Source of the DNA: Ipomoea triloba
Lineage: Eukaryota > Streptophyta > Magnoliopsida > Solanales > Convolvulaceae
Assembly: GCF_003576645.1 (NCBI RefSeq)
Contig: NC_044916.1
Location: 33,545,800-33,609,799, forward strand
DNA: 64,000 nucleotides
Direction of reading: 5' to 3'
Shown here: piece by piece, positions 11,421-21,687 of the stretch
How the letters are laid out: the number at the start of each line of letters is the position of its first letter
Position numbering within the stretch: the stretch's first letter is position 1
Made by a program: the position numbers and the translations under genes
The notes under the pieces: model-generated
Databases searched by the model: none
The model's input: the letters and a program-made list of their open reading frames with translations, nothing else
Told to the model about the DNA's origin: nothing

Positions 11421-14270
11421 GCGGGTACAAACTTCATTCACATTAATATGTTTTTATATTAGAATTTAGAATAGGGAGTATATAGTTGGCAGGGAGGCCC
11501 AGTTGGCCCATGATAAGCAGCAAGGCAATTGGAAAGGGCGCGGCAGGGCAGGAGATTGTGATGAAAGTCATGAAACATGGTAAAAGGGAGCGGATAAAAA
11601 GGGGAGAGAAAGAGAATTGAAAATGAGAAGGCACCACAGGCGGCGATCATCGACGCCCTCAATGGAATTCGGCGACGTAGACGAGGACGAAGAGGAGGAG
11701 GAAGAAGAAGAATCTCCGGAGTCGACGAGGATGAAGTGCGTGTCGTGCAAAGAGGAGTACTGCTCTCGCGACGCTGGAACGTGCCGTGAGTGCTACGAGG
11801 AGGCCAGCGAGACGGAGGAGGAGCTCAAGAGGGAGATCGAAGACCTAAAGGCCAAAGTCAACTTTCTTCGATTCTGGGCCCTGCCTGATCCCCTTCACCT
11901 CTCCTTTCCCCACCGCCCTCAATCTTCTACTCCTTGCTTCTCCGACGTCGTTTTGGTCGCCTCTAACGACCAATCCGCCAAGAATGCTCCACACTCCGTT
12001 CCCGTCCCGGCACATCGCGCTGTTCTGGTTACACTCCTCTCCTCTCCTCTCATTTTTTTTTTCTCTGCATATTTCATATTTCTATTTCTGCCTGCCCTGC
12101 GTTGCGTTTATAAAAATGCCAAACGCTTATAATTTCAAGAATATCGAATCAGATCGAACGAACGAATATACGATATCTTAAAATTGTTAGAAAATCAGAG
12201 TGCTAATAATTTGTAGTGATAAAAGGAAATCATATTGCTGAGTTGACAAAGGTTCAAACCTAAGGCATGATAGCAAATGTTATATGTTGCATTGAGTGAG
12301 GATCTATTTCTTTTGTGGCTTGACTAGTTATAATATTCAACATTTTGTGTAATGTTTGACAAAATCGGTTGGCCATATTTGTATAAACTCCGACTTGAAC
12401 TTGTAATATTTCAAGTATTCCAAGTTGATCACCATTGACAATATAATTAATGTTTCTTTCCTCCTGTACTGAGGCAATTAGTTGAAACATCAATTCAATT
12501 TCCCAAACATACAATAATGCTAAATTTGTGGTTAATTTTAATATAATAATCAGCTGGAATGCTATAGGTTGGCTAGCTGCATATCCCACAACCTTACTGT
12601 ATTTGAGGCACATGTTTCATTCTTACAATGTAAACAATAAATTGGTTTAATTTTCTCATTAGTTTATGAATTAGTGACCTTAGGTTTGTGATTACTGAAT
12701 TGATCAATTATTGAATTACGTTTCTGAGGTCATATTACTAGTTCATGATTGATGTGCTGATTTACATTTACCCAACCAAGTATTATCGATTTGAGTATTT
12801 GTGAAAATTTTCCCAAAGGCTGAGGCTGCNATTGCATGGTCCATGCAATAATTTGCCGAATGCGGGTACAAACTTCATTCACATTAATATGTTTTTATAT
12901 TAGAATTTAGAATAGGGAGTATATAGTTGGCAGGGAGGCCCAGTTGGCCCATGATAAGCAGCAAGGCAATTGGAAAGGGCGCGGCAGGGCAGGAGATTGT
13001 GATGAAAGTCATGAAACATGGTAAAAGGGAGCGGATAAAAAGGGGAGAGAAAGAGAATTGAAAATGAGAAGGCACCACAGGCGGCGATCATCGACGCCCT
13101 CAATGGAATTCGGCGACGTAGACGAGGACGAAGAGGAGGAGGAAGAAGAAGAATCTCCGGAGTCGACGAGGATGAAGTGCGTGTCGTGCAAAGAGGAGTA
13201 CTGCTCTCGCGACGCTGGAACGTGCCGTGAGTGCTACGAGGAGGCCAGCGAGACGGAGGAGGAGCTCAAGAGGGAGATCGAAGACCTAAAGGCCAAAGTC
13301 AACTTTCTTCGATTCTGGGCCCTGCCTGATCCCCTTCACCTCTCCTTTCCCCACCGCCCTCAATCTTCTACTCCTTGCTTCTCCGACGTCGTTTTGGTCG
13401 CCTCTAACGACCAATCCGCCAAGAATGCTCCACACTCCGTTCCCGTCCCGGCACATCGCGCTGTTCTGGTTACACTCCTCTCCTCTCCTCTCATTTTTTT
13501 TTTCTCTGCATATTTCATATTTCTATTTCTGCCTGCCCTGCGTTGCGTTTATAAAAATGCCAAACGCTTATAATTTCAAGAATATCGAATCAGATCGAAC
13601 GAACGAATATACGATATCTTAAAATTGTTAGAAAATCAGAGTGCTAATAATTTGTAGTGATAAAAGGAAATCATATTGCTGAGTTGACAAAGGTTCAAAC
13701 CTAAGGCATGATAGCAAATGTTATATGTTGCATTGAGTGAGGATCTATTTCTTTTGTGGCTTGACTAGTTATAATATTCAACATTTTGTGTAATGTTTGA
13801 CAAAATCGGTTGGCCATATTTGTATAAACTCCGACTTGAACTTGTAATATTTCAAGTATTCCAAGTTGATCACCATTGACAATATAATTAATGTTTCTTT
13901 CCTCCTGTACTGAGGCAATTAGTTGAAACATCAATTCAATTTCCCAAACATACAATAATGCTAAATTTGTGGTTAATTTTAATATAATAATCAGCTGGAA
14001 TGCTATAGGTTGGCTAGCTGCATATCCCACAACCTTACTGTATTTGAGGCACATGTTTCATTCTTACAATGTAAACAATAAATTGGTTTAATTTTCTCAT
14101 TAGTTTATGAATTAGTGACCTTAGGTTTGTGATTACTGAATTGATCAATTATTGAATTACGTTTCTGAGGTCATATTACTAGTTCATGATTGATGTGCTG
14201 ATTTACATTTACCCAACCAAGTATTATCGATTTGAGTATTTGTGAAAATTTTCCCAAAGGCTGAGGCTGC
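11390..14270. repeat. 1440-bp direct duplication around a single N (probable assembly artefact)
   Basis: 11390-12829 recurs as 12831-14270 at an offset of 1441, separated only by one N at 12830. I noticed no difference between the copies. Both begin inside the MITE array and end in the BTB gene intron at GGCTGAGGCTGC. Two contigs that overlap but were joined end to end would give exactly this picture. Confidence 0.85.
11623..12027 (+). other. Extra copy of BTB gene exon 1 (in the duplicated segment)
   Basis: Identical in reading to the exon at 13064-13468, with the same ATG and the same donor CTG/GTTACA. No second exon lies between it and the copy. If the duplication is an artefact this exon does not exist separately; if real, it could be spliced to the exon at 14401 as an alternative first exon. 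Confidence 0.75.
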
Positions 14271-14868
14271 TTCCTTAATATCTTGGTCTACGATCGAAGT
14301 AACTTACCAGCATTTGATAAGTCTGAGTATACCTTTAAATATTGGCAGTACTATCTTATTATATAAATGTTTGTTGAGATATGTGTCAATGTTGAAACAG
14401 GCGAGTCGGTCCCCAGTGTTCAGAGCAATGCTTGAAAATGAGATGGAAGAAAGCCTGAGCGGCACGATTAAAATTAGTGATGTATCATATGATGCTCTTC
14501 GAGCCTTTGTGAATTATTTGTACACTGCGGAAGCATGCCTAGATGAGAACATGGCTTGTGACCTTCTAGTTTTGGCTGAAAAGTACCAAGTCAAACATCT
14601 CAAGACCTACTGCGAAAAGTTTCTAATATCGAAGCTGAACTGGGAGAACTCACTTGTAAACTTTGCTTTTGCTCACCAGCACAATGCAAAGAACTTGCTC
14701 GATGCAGCCTTGGCATTGATCATGGACAACATGGACAAGCTGAGCAAGCGAGAAGAATACAAAGAACTGGTGGAGAAGGATCCCAGGCTTGTTGTAGAAC
14801 TCTATGAAGCTTATCTCTCCAAACAGGTCAATACTGCAGTTCGTAAAGATCCCACCACAAAGGCATGA
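13064..14868 (+). CDS. BTB/POZ domain protein, At4g08455-like, 290 aa
   Basis: Two exons, 13064-13468 and 14401-14868, join in phase 0 (donor CTG/GTTACA, acceptor GAAACAG) and restore the BTB core motif HRAVL/ASRSPVFRAMLENEM. Before the BTB domain are a basic start, an acidic run of D and E, a Cys-rich patch (CVSCKEEYC, CRECYEE) and a short helix ETEEELKREIEDLKAKV that may be a coiled coil. The BTB fold runs from about residue 95 to 225, then a helical tail ends in LYEAYLSKQ. The order matches the plant At4g08455 family. Such BTB proteins are usually substrate adaptors of cullin-3 ubiquitin ligases; the substrate is unknown. The 932-bp intron contains a dispersed repeat (about 13685-13890) shared with 25170 and 25850. 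Confidence 0.87.
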
Positions 14869-15495
14869 ACAATAGCCAACTCCGATCTATTTGTTCATAC
14901 ATTCATTCAATGATGAAAGTCTCAAGGAACCAGTTGATGCAAATGGCCTGTCATGTGCAATTAATGCAGCTTCTTCATGTTTACTCCAAAGATAACAACT
15001 CCACTGTTTGTTATTATATTTCTATCATTTTTTTTTCTTTTTAATTAGATAATTGAAAACAGCAAAACTTGGATTGGATCATTTTGAACTTGGGAACCAA
15101 AACTGAAAAAACACCAATGTACTGTTGAGTGATTTGGAATGAACCCTTAGCTTATTACATAATCACTCATATGTCTACATTTTTACTGTTGTTGTGGTAC
15201 CCATCACGAGACTCCCAGGTAGGGGCGATGCACAGAACATAACAATTGGAGTGCACTCTTTAAGGGGGCATTTGGTATAAAAGCAATACTCCGTATATTT
15301 TATGTTAACAATTCAGCAGTAACTATATGATAATTATTAAGGCCAAACAAAATAAAATTAAAATATTTTTTGTAAAATAAGTCATTTTCTGAAAAAAAAA
15401 AAATCAATTAGAAATGTCTGTTTTTATGGCCCCAAATCAGATTGTAATTTATTTTTTGTGAAAACATTTATGTATTGTGTTATTTAATGGCAAAA
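14869..15495. other. BTB gene 3' flank and non-coding DNA
   Basis: The first few hundred bases probably hold the BTB 3' UTR. After about 15190 the sequence resembles transposon edge material, with GGGGGCATTTGGTAT and AAGTCATTTTCTGAAA. No ORF is convincing. Confidence 0.45.
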
Positions 15496-15698
15496 ACTTG
15501 TGTGATACCGTCTCACGGGTCAGATCTTTGCTTAATGAGGTAAAAAAACATGTCCCAGATCTTTGCTTAATGAGGTAAAAAAAATGTCCCAGTAATCAAA
15601 GATTCGACCCGTCTCACGGGTTTGGGACCCGTGAGGCCGACCAAGTAATCAATGATCCAACCCACCTCGCGGGTTTGAACCCGTGAGACGGTCGCATA
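15496..15698. mobile_element. MITE of the GTGAGACCGTCTCAC family
   Basis: The left end ACTTGTGTGATACCGTCTCA is answered on the right by an inverted GTGAGACGGTCGCATAA. Inside is a repeated CAGATCTTTGCTTAATGAGG unit. Related copies lie at 26372-26920 and 44529-44705. Confidence 0.65.
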
Positions 15699-15779
15699 AA
15701 TGATCCGAATAATTATTTTGCTTAAAACGATGTTGTTTTGAGTGAAATAACCAATTAAAAGAAAGAACAATAATTAATC

Positions 15780-15855
15780 GGCCGATTGGGCGACCTAGGA
15801 GGTCTAGTCGGCGCCTAGATGGCCTAGGCGGTCAGCGCCTAAGCGGCCAAGAACT
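15780..15855. repeat. GC-rich relic repeat with GCCTAGGCGG words
   Basis: The words GGCGCCTAGATGGCCTAGG and CAGCGCCTAAGCGGCC recur within 76 bp in AT-rich surroundings. A loosely similar CGCCTAGGCAACGCC block lies in an intron of the helicase gene near 46730. Confidence 0.4.
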
Positions 15856-16150
15856 ATGTTCACAATTTTAGAACTCTATATTCACAATTCCAGAACTCTA
15901 TGTTCACATTTTCAGAAATCTATTAGTTCACAAATCATAATGTCATAATTCTATATTCAATAGTATAACACAATTTTTGAATTTATATAACAAAATTGTG
16001 AATATTGAGTTTAAAAATTGTGAATATTGAGTAATGTAATTTTGTATACTCCGTATTAATATTTAAAATTGTGAATATAGAGTTTTAAAATTGTGAACAT
16101 GGACCTGGGTCCACCTTGCAAGGTGGACCCGGGTCCATAGCATAATTTGT
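15856..16150. repeat. Repeat family B with a perfect palindrome
   Basis: Many variants of ATGTTCACAATTTTAGAACTC occur on the left and the inverted form ATTGTGAACATAGAGTT on the right. At about 16103-16138 an almost perfect palindrome centres on CCACCTTGCAAGGTGG. It looks like a fold-back MITE. A second copy is at 55315-55566. Confidence 0.6.
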
Positions 16151-16422
16151 CCTATTTGAGATGAACCTGACAAGTCATTTTATACTATTAAATTTTCTTA
16201 GCCCAAATGATTTTAATTTCATAAGTCTAAAGGTTTGATTAAGCCCAACAATATTCATGACCCAATTTACTAGCCCAATCCTTAGTCCAAATTGTGTATT
16301 TTAGATTTTTTTTGAAAAAGTGTATTTTAGATATTTCTAAATAAATAAAATTTGATTTGAGACCCCAAAATCCTAATTATAAATATATACAGGTTCTTTG
16401 TTTACAAAGGAGATATTCATTC

Positions 16423-16822
16423 ACTTCGTAGCGGCGAGATCAGGCACTTGTGTATGCAGCTTGGACCCATATCACGCTGAACTATGGGCAATTAAAGAGG
16501 CCCGCCCTGTCATGGATCAAACATGAAAACTGGAGCAGGGTAACCATACTATCAGATTGTATGAATGCGTGTGTTGGGTTAAATAATCCTGGGGAGGATC
16601 GTTCTTATGCAAGGGTAATCATAAAGCAATGTAAGGAAATTATGGCTAGTATTAGACAGGTTTCCATACAACATATAGCAAGAGTAGGAAACTCTCAGGC
16701 CCATGATTTGGCCAAATTCACTTCCATGTATAGAAACTCTAGGTATTGATTCTTTGAATCCCCGCATGTATCTTTGAGTTTTCTATTACGTAATGAAAGT
16801 TTGGTTGTGATTTAAAAAAAAT
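16423..16822 (+). pseudogene. 5'-truncated LINE copy, RNase H-like tail, with 13-bp TSD
   Basis: The copy encodes the C-terminal RNase H-like (RVT_3) domain of a plant L1-type LINE. YHAELWAIKEA is in one frame, then WSRVTILSDCMNAC and HIARVGNSQAHDLAK in another, so there is a frameshift near 16500. The 3' end is a short A run. Flanks are identical GAGATATTCATTC at 16410-16422 and 16823-16835. Truncation, A tail and duplication are the marks of target-primed reverse transcription. The copy is dead on arrival. Confidence 0.85.
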
Positions 16823-16835
16823 GAGATATTCATTC

Positions 16836-17036
16836 CAAACCCCCCAAATTAACAGTCTAGGGGTGAGCATAAAACGGGTCTCATGAAACCCGCCCTAGTC
16901 CGATTCGGATCGGGTTCGAACCCGGAAAAAGCTGGCCATTTCTATTAATAACGGCTCGGGTTTCGGGTTATTTGATTAAATTTTGAACCCGACCCAAAAC
17001 CCGAGATATCCTTAGATATATAATGTGAGAGTAGGG

Positions 17037-17081
<45 letters not shown>

Positions 17082-17990
17082 TACTACCATCATCCATGAG
17101 GGAGTGTTAATTGGGACATCGAATGACACTAGACAGTGTCATTGGCAGTGGGTTTTATATCATTTGTTATCATTTCCCCTTTCGCCGCTCTGTGCCTCTG
17201 TAGTTCCGCCTTCCTCTCAACTCTCTCAGGTCTCAGCCTATCACCACTTCACCATTCACAGATTTCACCATCCCTGTCTCTCTTAGCATCTGTCTCCGAT
17301 CTCCACAGTTTCTCACAATTTCACCAGTCAACCACTCACCCCTCTCACTCTCTCAACCTCTCTGTCTCCGGCCTCCGTTGATCGCCCTCTCACAATCTCG
17401 GTCACCTCTGAATCTCTGACCTCCCAGGGTCTCACAATCTCTCCCGAGTCGCATGTGCCCTCTCAAGCCTCAAGCAACCTTAGATTAGTTAGATATGTCG
17501 TATGGGTAGAGTAGAACAAGATCTGGGAAGTTCTTCACTTCTTTCGGAGTTCTGGGCCGCTGAGTCCGTAACTATGAAAATGCTTTAGGTAAGCCGCAAG
17601 CTACTAACCAGTGCTTTTAAGTTTTTGGATTTTTTTTAATAACATTTTTGAGAAATTTTTCCCTTATATATGTGTTTGTTGTATTATTCCTTAATCTTTT
17701 TATATTTTTAGTATTTCTTTTCTGTTTACTCAAATCTTGCCAAACCTGTGCTTTAATTAATATTAATATTTGTTTTTACTATTTTTTTAAAAAAAATTTT
17801 TGGCTTTAATATTTCTCTTTTGGGAAAATTTGGGAATGTTTTAGATTTTTATCATTTTTCCAGAAAATTTAGTTTAGCAGTTTAGGCCTTTAGGGTTTAT
17901 TTTTCTCTGTTTATAATATAGCATACATGGAAGACAAATGAAAGATGAAGAAGGGAGACAGAATATAGCATAAATTGTTTTCTCTGTTTA
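16836..17990. other. Non-coding stretch with (TA)n and a pyrimidine-rich leader-like block
   Basis: A perfect (TA)20 tract lies at about 17039-17078. From 17150 to 17480 the plus strand is rich in C and T with many CTCTC words, then a possible donor TTTAG/GTAAGCC lies near 17588. This resembles the 5' UTR exon of a transcribed gene, but I find no coding exon that follows it. Confidence 0.4.
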
Positions 17991-17992
17991 TC

Positions 17993-18225
17993 ATTCAATT
18001 TATTTCAAAACCTACATAGGCTTCATTCTTGTGTTCAGAGAACTATATTTGTGCTTTAAGATTCAATTTATTTCAAAACCTACACAAGCTTCATTCTTGT
18101 ATTATCATTCAATTTATTTCAAAACCTACATAGGCTTCATTTGTGTTTTTAGAGAACTACATTTGTGCTTTATCATTCAATTTATTTTAAAACCTACATA
18201 TGCTTCATTATTGTTTTTAGATAAC
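17993..18225 (+). repeat. Tandem repeat, four units of about 68 bp (one shortened)
   Basis: Units begin TTCAATTTATTTCAAAACCT and continue with CATAGGCTTCATTCTTGTG and AGAACTATATTTGTGCTTTA. They start near 17995, 18062, 18108 and 18176; the second is shortened to about 46 bp. Confidence 0.8.
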
Positions 18226-18263
18226 TATCTGCCATGGATAGAGCTTTCTTAAAAAAAAAATCT

Positions 18264-18447
18264 GCCATGGTACCTGGCTCAACCCTTGATGTCCAATGGC
18301 TTCTAGCTCAAGCCCATGACCCGGTCGTCGTACAAGAAATCCTTGATGCCCTCACCCCTTAGAATGTGGACTCTTTGGTTTATGCACTTTCTAGTGTGAG
18401 GGATACTATCCATCTAGTGTGCATTAGATCTTTCGAAGGGGGTTGTT
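18264..18447 (+). pseudogene. Unrecognised coding-like remnant
   Basis: From ATG 18267 one frame reads well, with MVPGSTLDVQWLLAQAHDP then VVVQEILDALTP, a TAG, and NVDSLVYALSSVRDTIHLV before a second stop. Composition is more gene-like than the surroundings. I do not recognise the family. It could be a captured gene piece or chance. Confidence 0.3.
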
Positions 18448-18619
18448 GAAAAGAACTTTTTTTTCTAAACGGACTAAACCTAAACAGAAACTCAGCTGAA
18501 TTTCTCCAAACAAACAAACAAACAAAATTAACAATACATCACTCCAGATGATCTATGATATCCAGGTAAAAATAACTCACATGCCAATAATCATGATCAA
18601 TGGAAAGCAACTTAGTGAT

Positions 18620-18730
18620 GGCAAGAGTACCGGCACCTAACACAATAGCCGACGTTGTATCGTTTATTTATTACGTCGGCCAAAATTACGTCGAAAAATA
18701 ACCGACGTTGTATGCCCAAAATAACTGTAC
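18620..18730. mobile_element. Possible DNA transposon terminus with ACGTCGG repeats
   Basis: CCGACGTTGTAT occurs twice and ACGTCGG-type words appear in both orientations within 80 bp. Such subterminal repeats are typical of CACTA-like elements. No partner end or transposase was found. Confidence 0.35.
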
Positions 18731-19882
18731 TCAGTCATAGCTGGAATAATTTTTCAAAAACATTTCTTTTACGGAGTATTATTTTTCTCAACTTATGAAG
18801 TGTTTGACAAGAATGACAAGAATTTTTCTAAAGGATTAAGTCATTTTTAGACATAATTCCTATACGTATTTTGTGACTGATTTGAAGAGTTTTCATACTT
18901 AAGAATTTTCAGTCTCAAATTCTACGTTTACATAGCATGTCTAAAAATTGACTTAACATACTATTAGAAATAATCACAAAGAAATATAAAGCAGTAATAA
19001 TTTTATAACTTTAGTAACAAAATAATCATAGTATAGACAAGTTTAGCGTTCAGGGCTCATTGCATACAGAGTTCATAAATATTTGCAGAGTTCATTGAGT
19101 TGAGAATCTTTTTACCATCTCCTTCCAGCTTCATCTGAGTCTAACATGTTGACATGGGACTTTAGGATTCTGGTACTGCTGAAACTTGAGGTCATGTACC
19201 TTGGATTCAAGTTGTCCATCTTGTAGTGGTGGTAGGCTTCTGTGATGTGTGTTCCTGGTAGCACTTCAGTCTCATACCACCTAATACCACCTAATGCACT
19301 CTGCAAAATTTTTTCCATCATCCATATTTTCACCATGATGTCTAGTACTACTTACCAGTTGCCTCAACATTTCTTCATGGCTTTGTATCTGTCTTTGAGG
19401 TGCAACTCCTTGCAGTTGATGATTCTTGAGTCATTCGACGTGCTGCTTCTCAGCTTGTGCACCAGAGGGCTCATCAAATTGGTCTGCTGCCTTCTTCTTT
19501 CCTTTCCTTGCAGTCTCAGCTTCTCTTTTGGCATGCAGCTTCTCTTTTGGCATGCAGCTTGTTGTTGAAATAAATTTCATTGATCTTTGCAAGCCTTGTA
19601 GCTTCAGCCAAGTTATCAGTTCAAGAGTGATCTGTCTAATGTAGCAGCATTTTATGAAAAAGGGAACAATCGAGGGATTGTACTCATCTCCAGAGTGAAT
19701 GGTATCATGTAATTAAATAGGGGATATGTACTATGAAAAATAGGGTCAAATGAAATTTATGAAAAATAGGGTCAAGTGAATGGGCAATATGTAGAGATCC
19801 CTTATTTAATTACATGATATCCTTCACTCTGGAGATGAGTACAGATCCCTCGGTTGTTCCCTTTTTCGTTCCCTTTTTCATA

Positions 19883-19975
19883 AACTGCTGCTATGTTTGA
19901 CAGATCACTCTGGAACTGCTGCTATGTTTGACAGATCACTCTGGAACTGCTGCTATGTTTGACAGATCACTCTGG
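19883..19975 (+). repeat. 31-bp tandem repeat, three copies
   Basis: Three perfect copies of a 31-bp unit starting AACTGCTGCTATGTTTGACA at 19883, 19914 and 19945, inside the right arm of the fold-back. Confidence 0.9.
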
Positions 19976-20280
19976 AACTGTTGACTTGGCTGAAGCTACG
20001 TGGCTGCACCCCAAAAGAGAAGCTGAGACTGCAAGGAAAGGAAAGAAGAAGGCAGCAGACCAATCTGATGAGCCCTCTGACCTCAAGATGTCAGAGGCAA
20101 TGAGACCAACATGAATGACTCAAGAATCATCAACTGCAAGGAGTTGCACCTCAAAGACAGATTCAAAGCCATGAAGAAATGGTGAGGCAACTAGTAAATA
20201 GTACTAGACATCATGGTGAGAATATTGAAGATGGAAAAAATTTTGCAGAGTGCATTAGGTGGTATGAGGCTGGAGTGCTG

Positions 20281-20650
20281 TCAGGAACACACATCACAGA
20301 AGCCTACCACCACTACAGGATGGACAACTTGAATCCAAGGTACATGACCTCAAGTTTCAGCAGTACTAGAATCCTTCCAAGGTACATGACCTCAAGTTTC
20401 AGCAGTACTAGAATCCTAAGGTGGTACATGACCTCAAGTTTCAGCAGTACTAGAATCCTAAGGTGTCAGGAACACACATCACAGAAGCCTACCACCACTA
20501 CAGGATGGACAACTTGAATCCAAGGTACATGACCTCAAGTTTCAGCAGTACTAGAATCCTTCCAAGGTACATGACCTCAAGTTTCAGCAGTACTAGAATC
20601 CTAAGGTGGTACATGACCTCAAGTTTCAGCAGTACTAGAATCCTAAGGTC
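20281..20650 (+). repeat. 185-bp tandem duplication with nested 41-bp units
   Basis: TCAGGAACACACATCACAG starts at 20281 and again at 20466. Each half holds three copies of GGTACATGACCTCAAGTTTC plus AGCAGTACTAGAATCC, six in all, while the left arm of the fold-back has one. The array keeps an open frame (MTSSFSSTRIL repeated). Confidence 0.85.
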
Positions 20651-20925
20651 CCATGTCAACATGTTGGACTCAGATGAAGCTGGGAGGAGATGGTAAAAAA
20701 ATTCTCAACTCAATGAACTCTGTATGCAATGAGCCCTGAACGCTAAACTTGTCTATACTATGGTTATTTTGTTACTAAAGTAGTAATAAAATTATTGCTG
20801 CTTTATATTTCTTTGTGATTATTTCCCAGATTTTTGGATGGGAGCATAGAAGATTCGTGGCATATTTCCTTTCTTTTCACTTTTTATTTGCCTTTTCTTC
20901 TTCACTTTTCTTGGCAAGAGGGGTT

Positions 20926-21073
20926 GGAATAATGGAATTTTCCTTTATTTTACACTCGGCGGCTTACGTGGCAACTGAACGAGTGGGGCCACGAGCAATG
21001 GAATAATGGAATTTTCCTTTATTTTACACTCGGCGGCATACGTGGCAACTGAACGAGTGGGGCCACGAGCAAC
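20926..21073 (+). repeat. 74-bp tandem duplication upstream of the octanoyltransferase gene
   Basis: The unit GGAATAATGGAATTTTCCTT to GGGGCCACGAGCAA occurs at 20926 and 21000 with one visible difference (CTTACGTGG versus CATACGTGG). It contains ACGTGG, a G-box-like core, in each copy. It lies about 620 bp before the ATG at 21688. Confidence 0.85.
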
Positions 21074-21307
21074 CATAGCCGAACACGTGGCGTTTGACAT
21101 CTTTCCTTAGAATTGTGTACTGGTCGACTCTGGTGGATCGTCGGCTTAGTCATACAATGAATCTGGAGATTCCAAGAAATGATTCCTTTTCAATTTGATG
21201 CGTCACGTGCCATATTACATGGAGAAAATCACACCGTCTCCTAATACTTCCAACGGCCGACAACCGCGGTTACGTGTTGTATGCGCCCGCTAAGCCACGA
21301 AGATGTT

Positions 21308-21432
21308 ACTATGTTCTCATAAAATAATGTACCTTCAGTACAAAAATAATGTAATTTTAATATATTAAAATGTACTTTATATTTATAGTCCACACAGTTA
21401 TGTAGACTATGGTTCACACAATAATTTGCCAT
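21308..21432. mobile_element. MITE relic, family A, in the promoter region of the octanoyltransferase gene
   Basis: AAAATAATGTACCTTCAGTA, AGTCCACACAGTTATGTAGAC and CACAATAATTTGCC match the array at 10905-11420. It lies about 255 bp upstream of ATG 21688. Confidence 0.6.
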
Positions 21433-21687
21433 AATATATCGAGTCGAGCTCGAACCCTTTTTAATGAAGCCCAAATGTACAGGCCCATAAGTCAAATGGC
21501 CCATTATTGATTCCTGCTTTGAAAGCTCCGTCCCTAACTCTTTACTGAGCCTAGACTTGCACTGTTCTCAATCACCGCAAAATTTGTTTAGTTTTACGTT
21601 TGATTTTCGCTTATTTCAACTAGGAGTTGAACACACACACAATGGAGTACAATTCCCGCTTGATCTTGATTGGTTTATGTGCAGAAA

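Larger units (their letters stand above)
18966..20825. repeat. Large fold-back (inverted repeat) locus, about 1.86 kb
   Basis: The left arm, about 18966-19740, recurs inverted in the right arm, about 19760-20825. Examples are AAATAATCACAAAGAAATAT on the left against ATATTTCTTTGTGATTATTT on the right, and GCGTTCAGGGCTCATTGCAT against ATGCAATGAGCCCTGAACGC. Both arms encode the same short peptide outward, with GTHITEAYHHY and MDNLNPRYMTSSFSSTRIL. The right arm is longer because of tandem amplification. I recognise no protein family. A transcript crossing it would form a long hairpin. Confidence 0.8.

Noticed and set aside
12260..12613. 117-codon minus-strand ORF, also at 13701-14054
   Set aside because: Lies in the BTB intron and in a dispersed repeat; duplicated only because the whole segment is.
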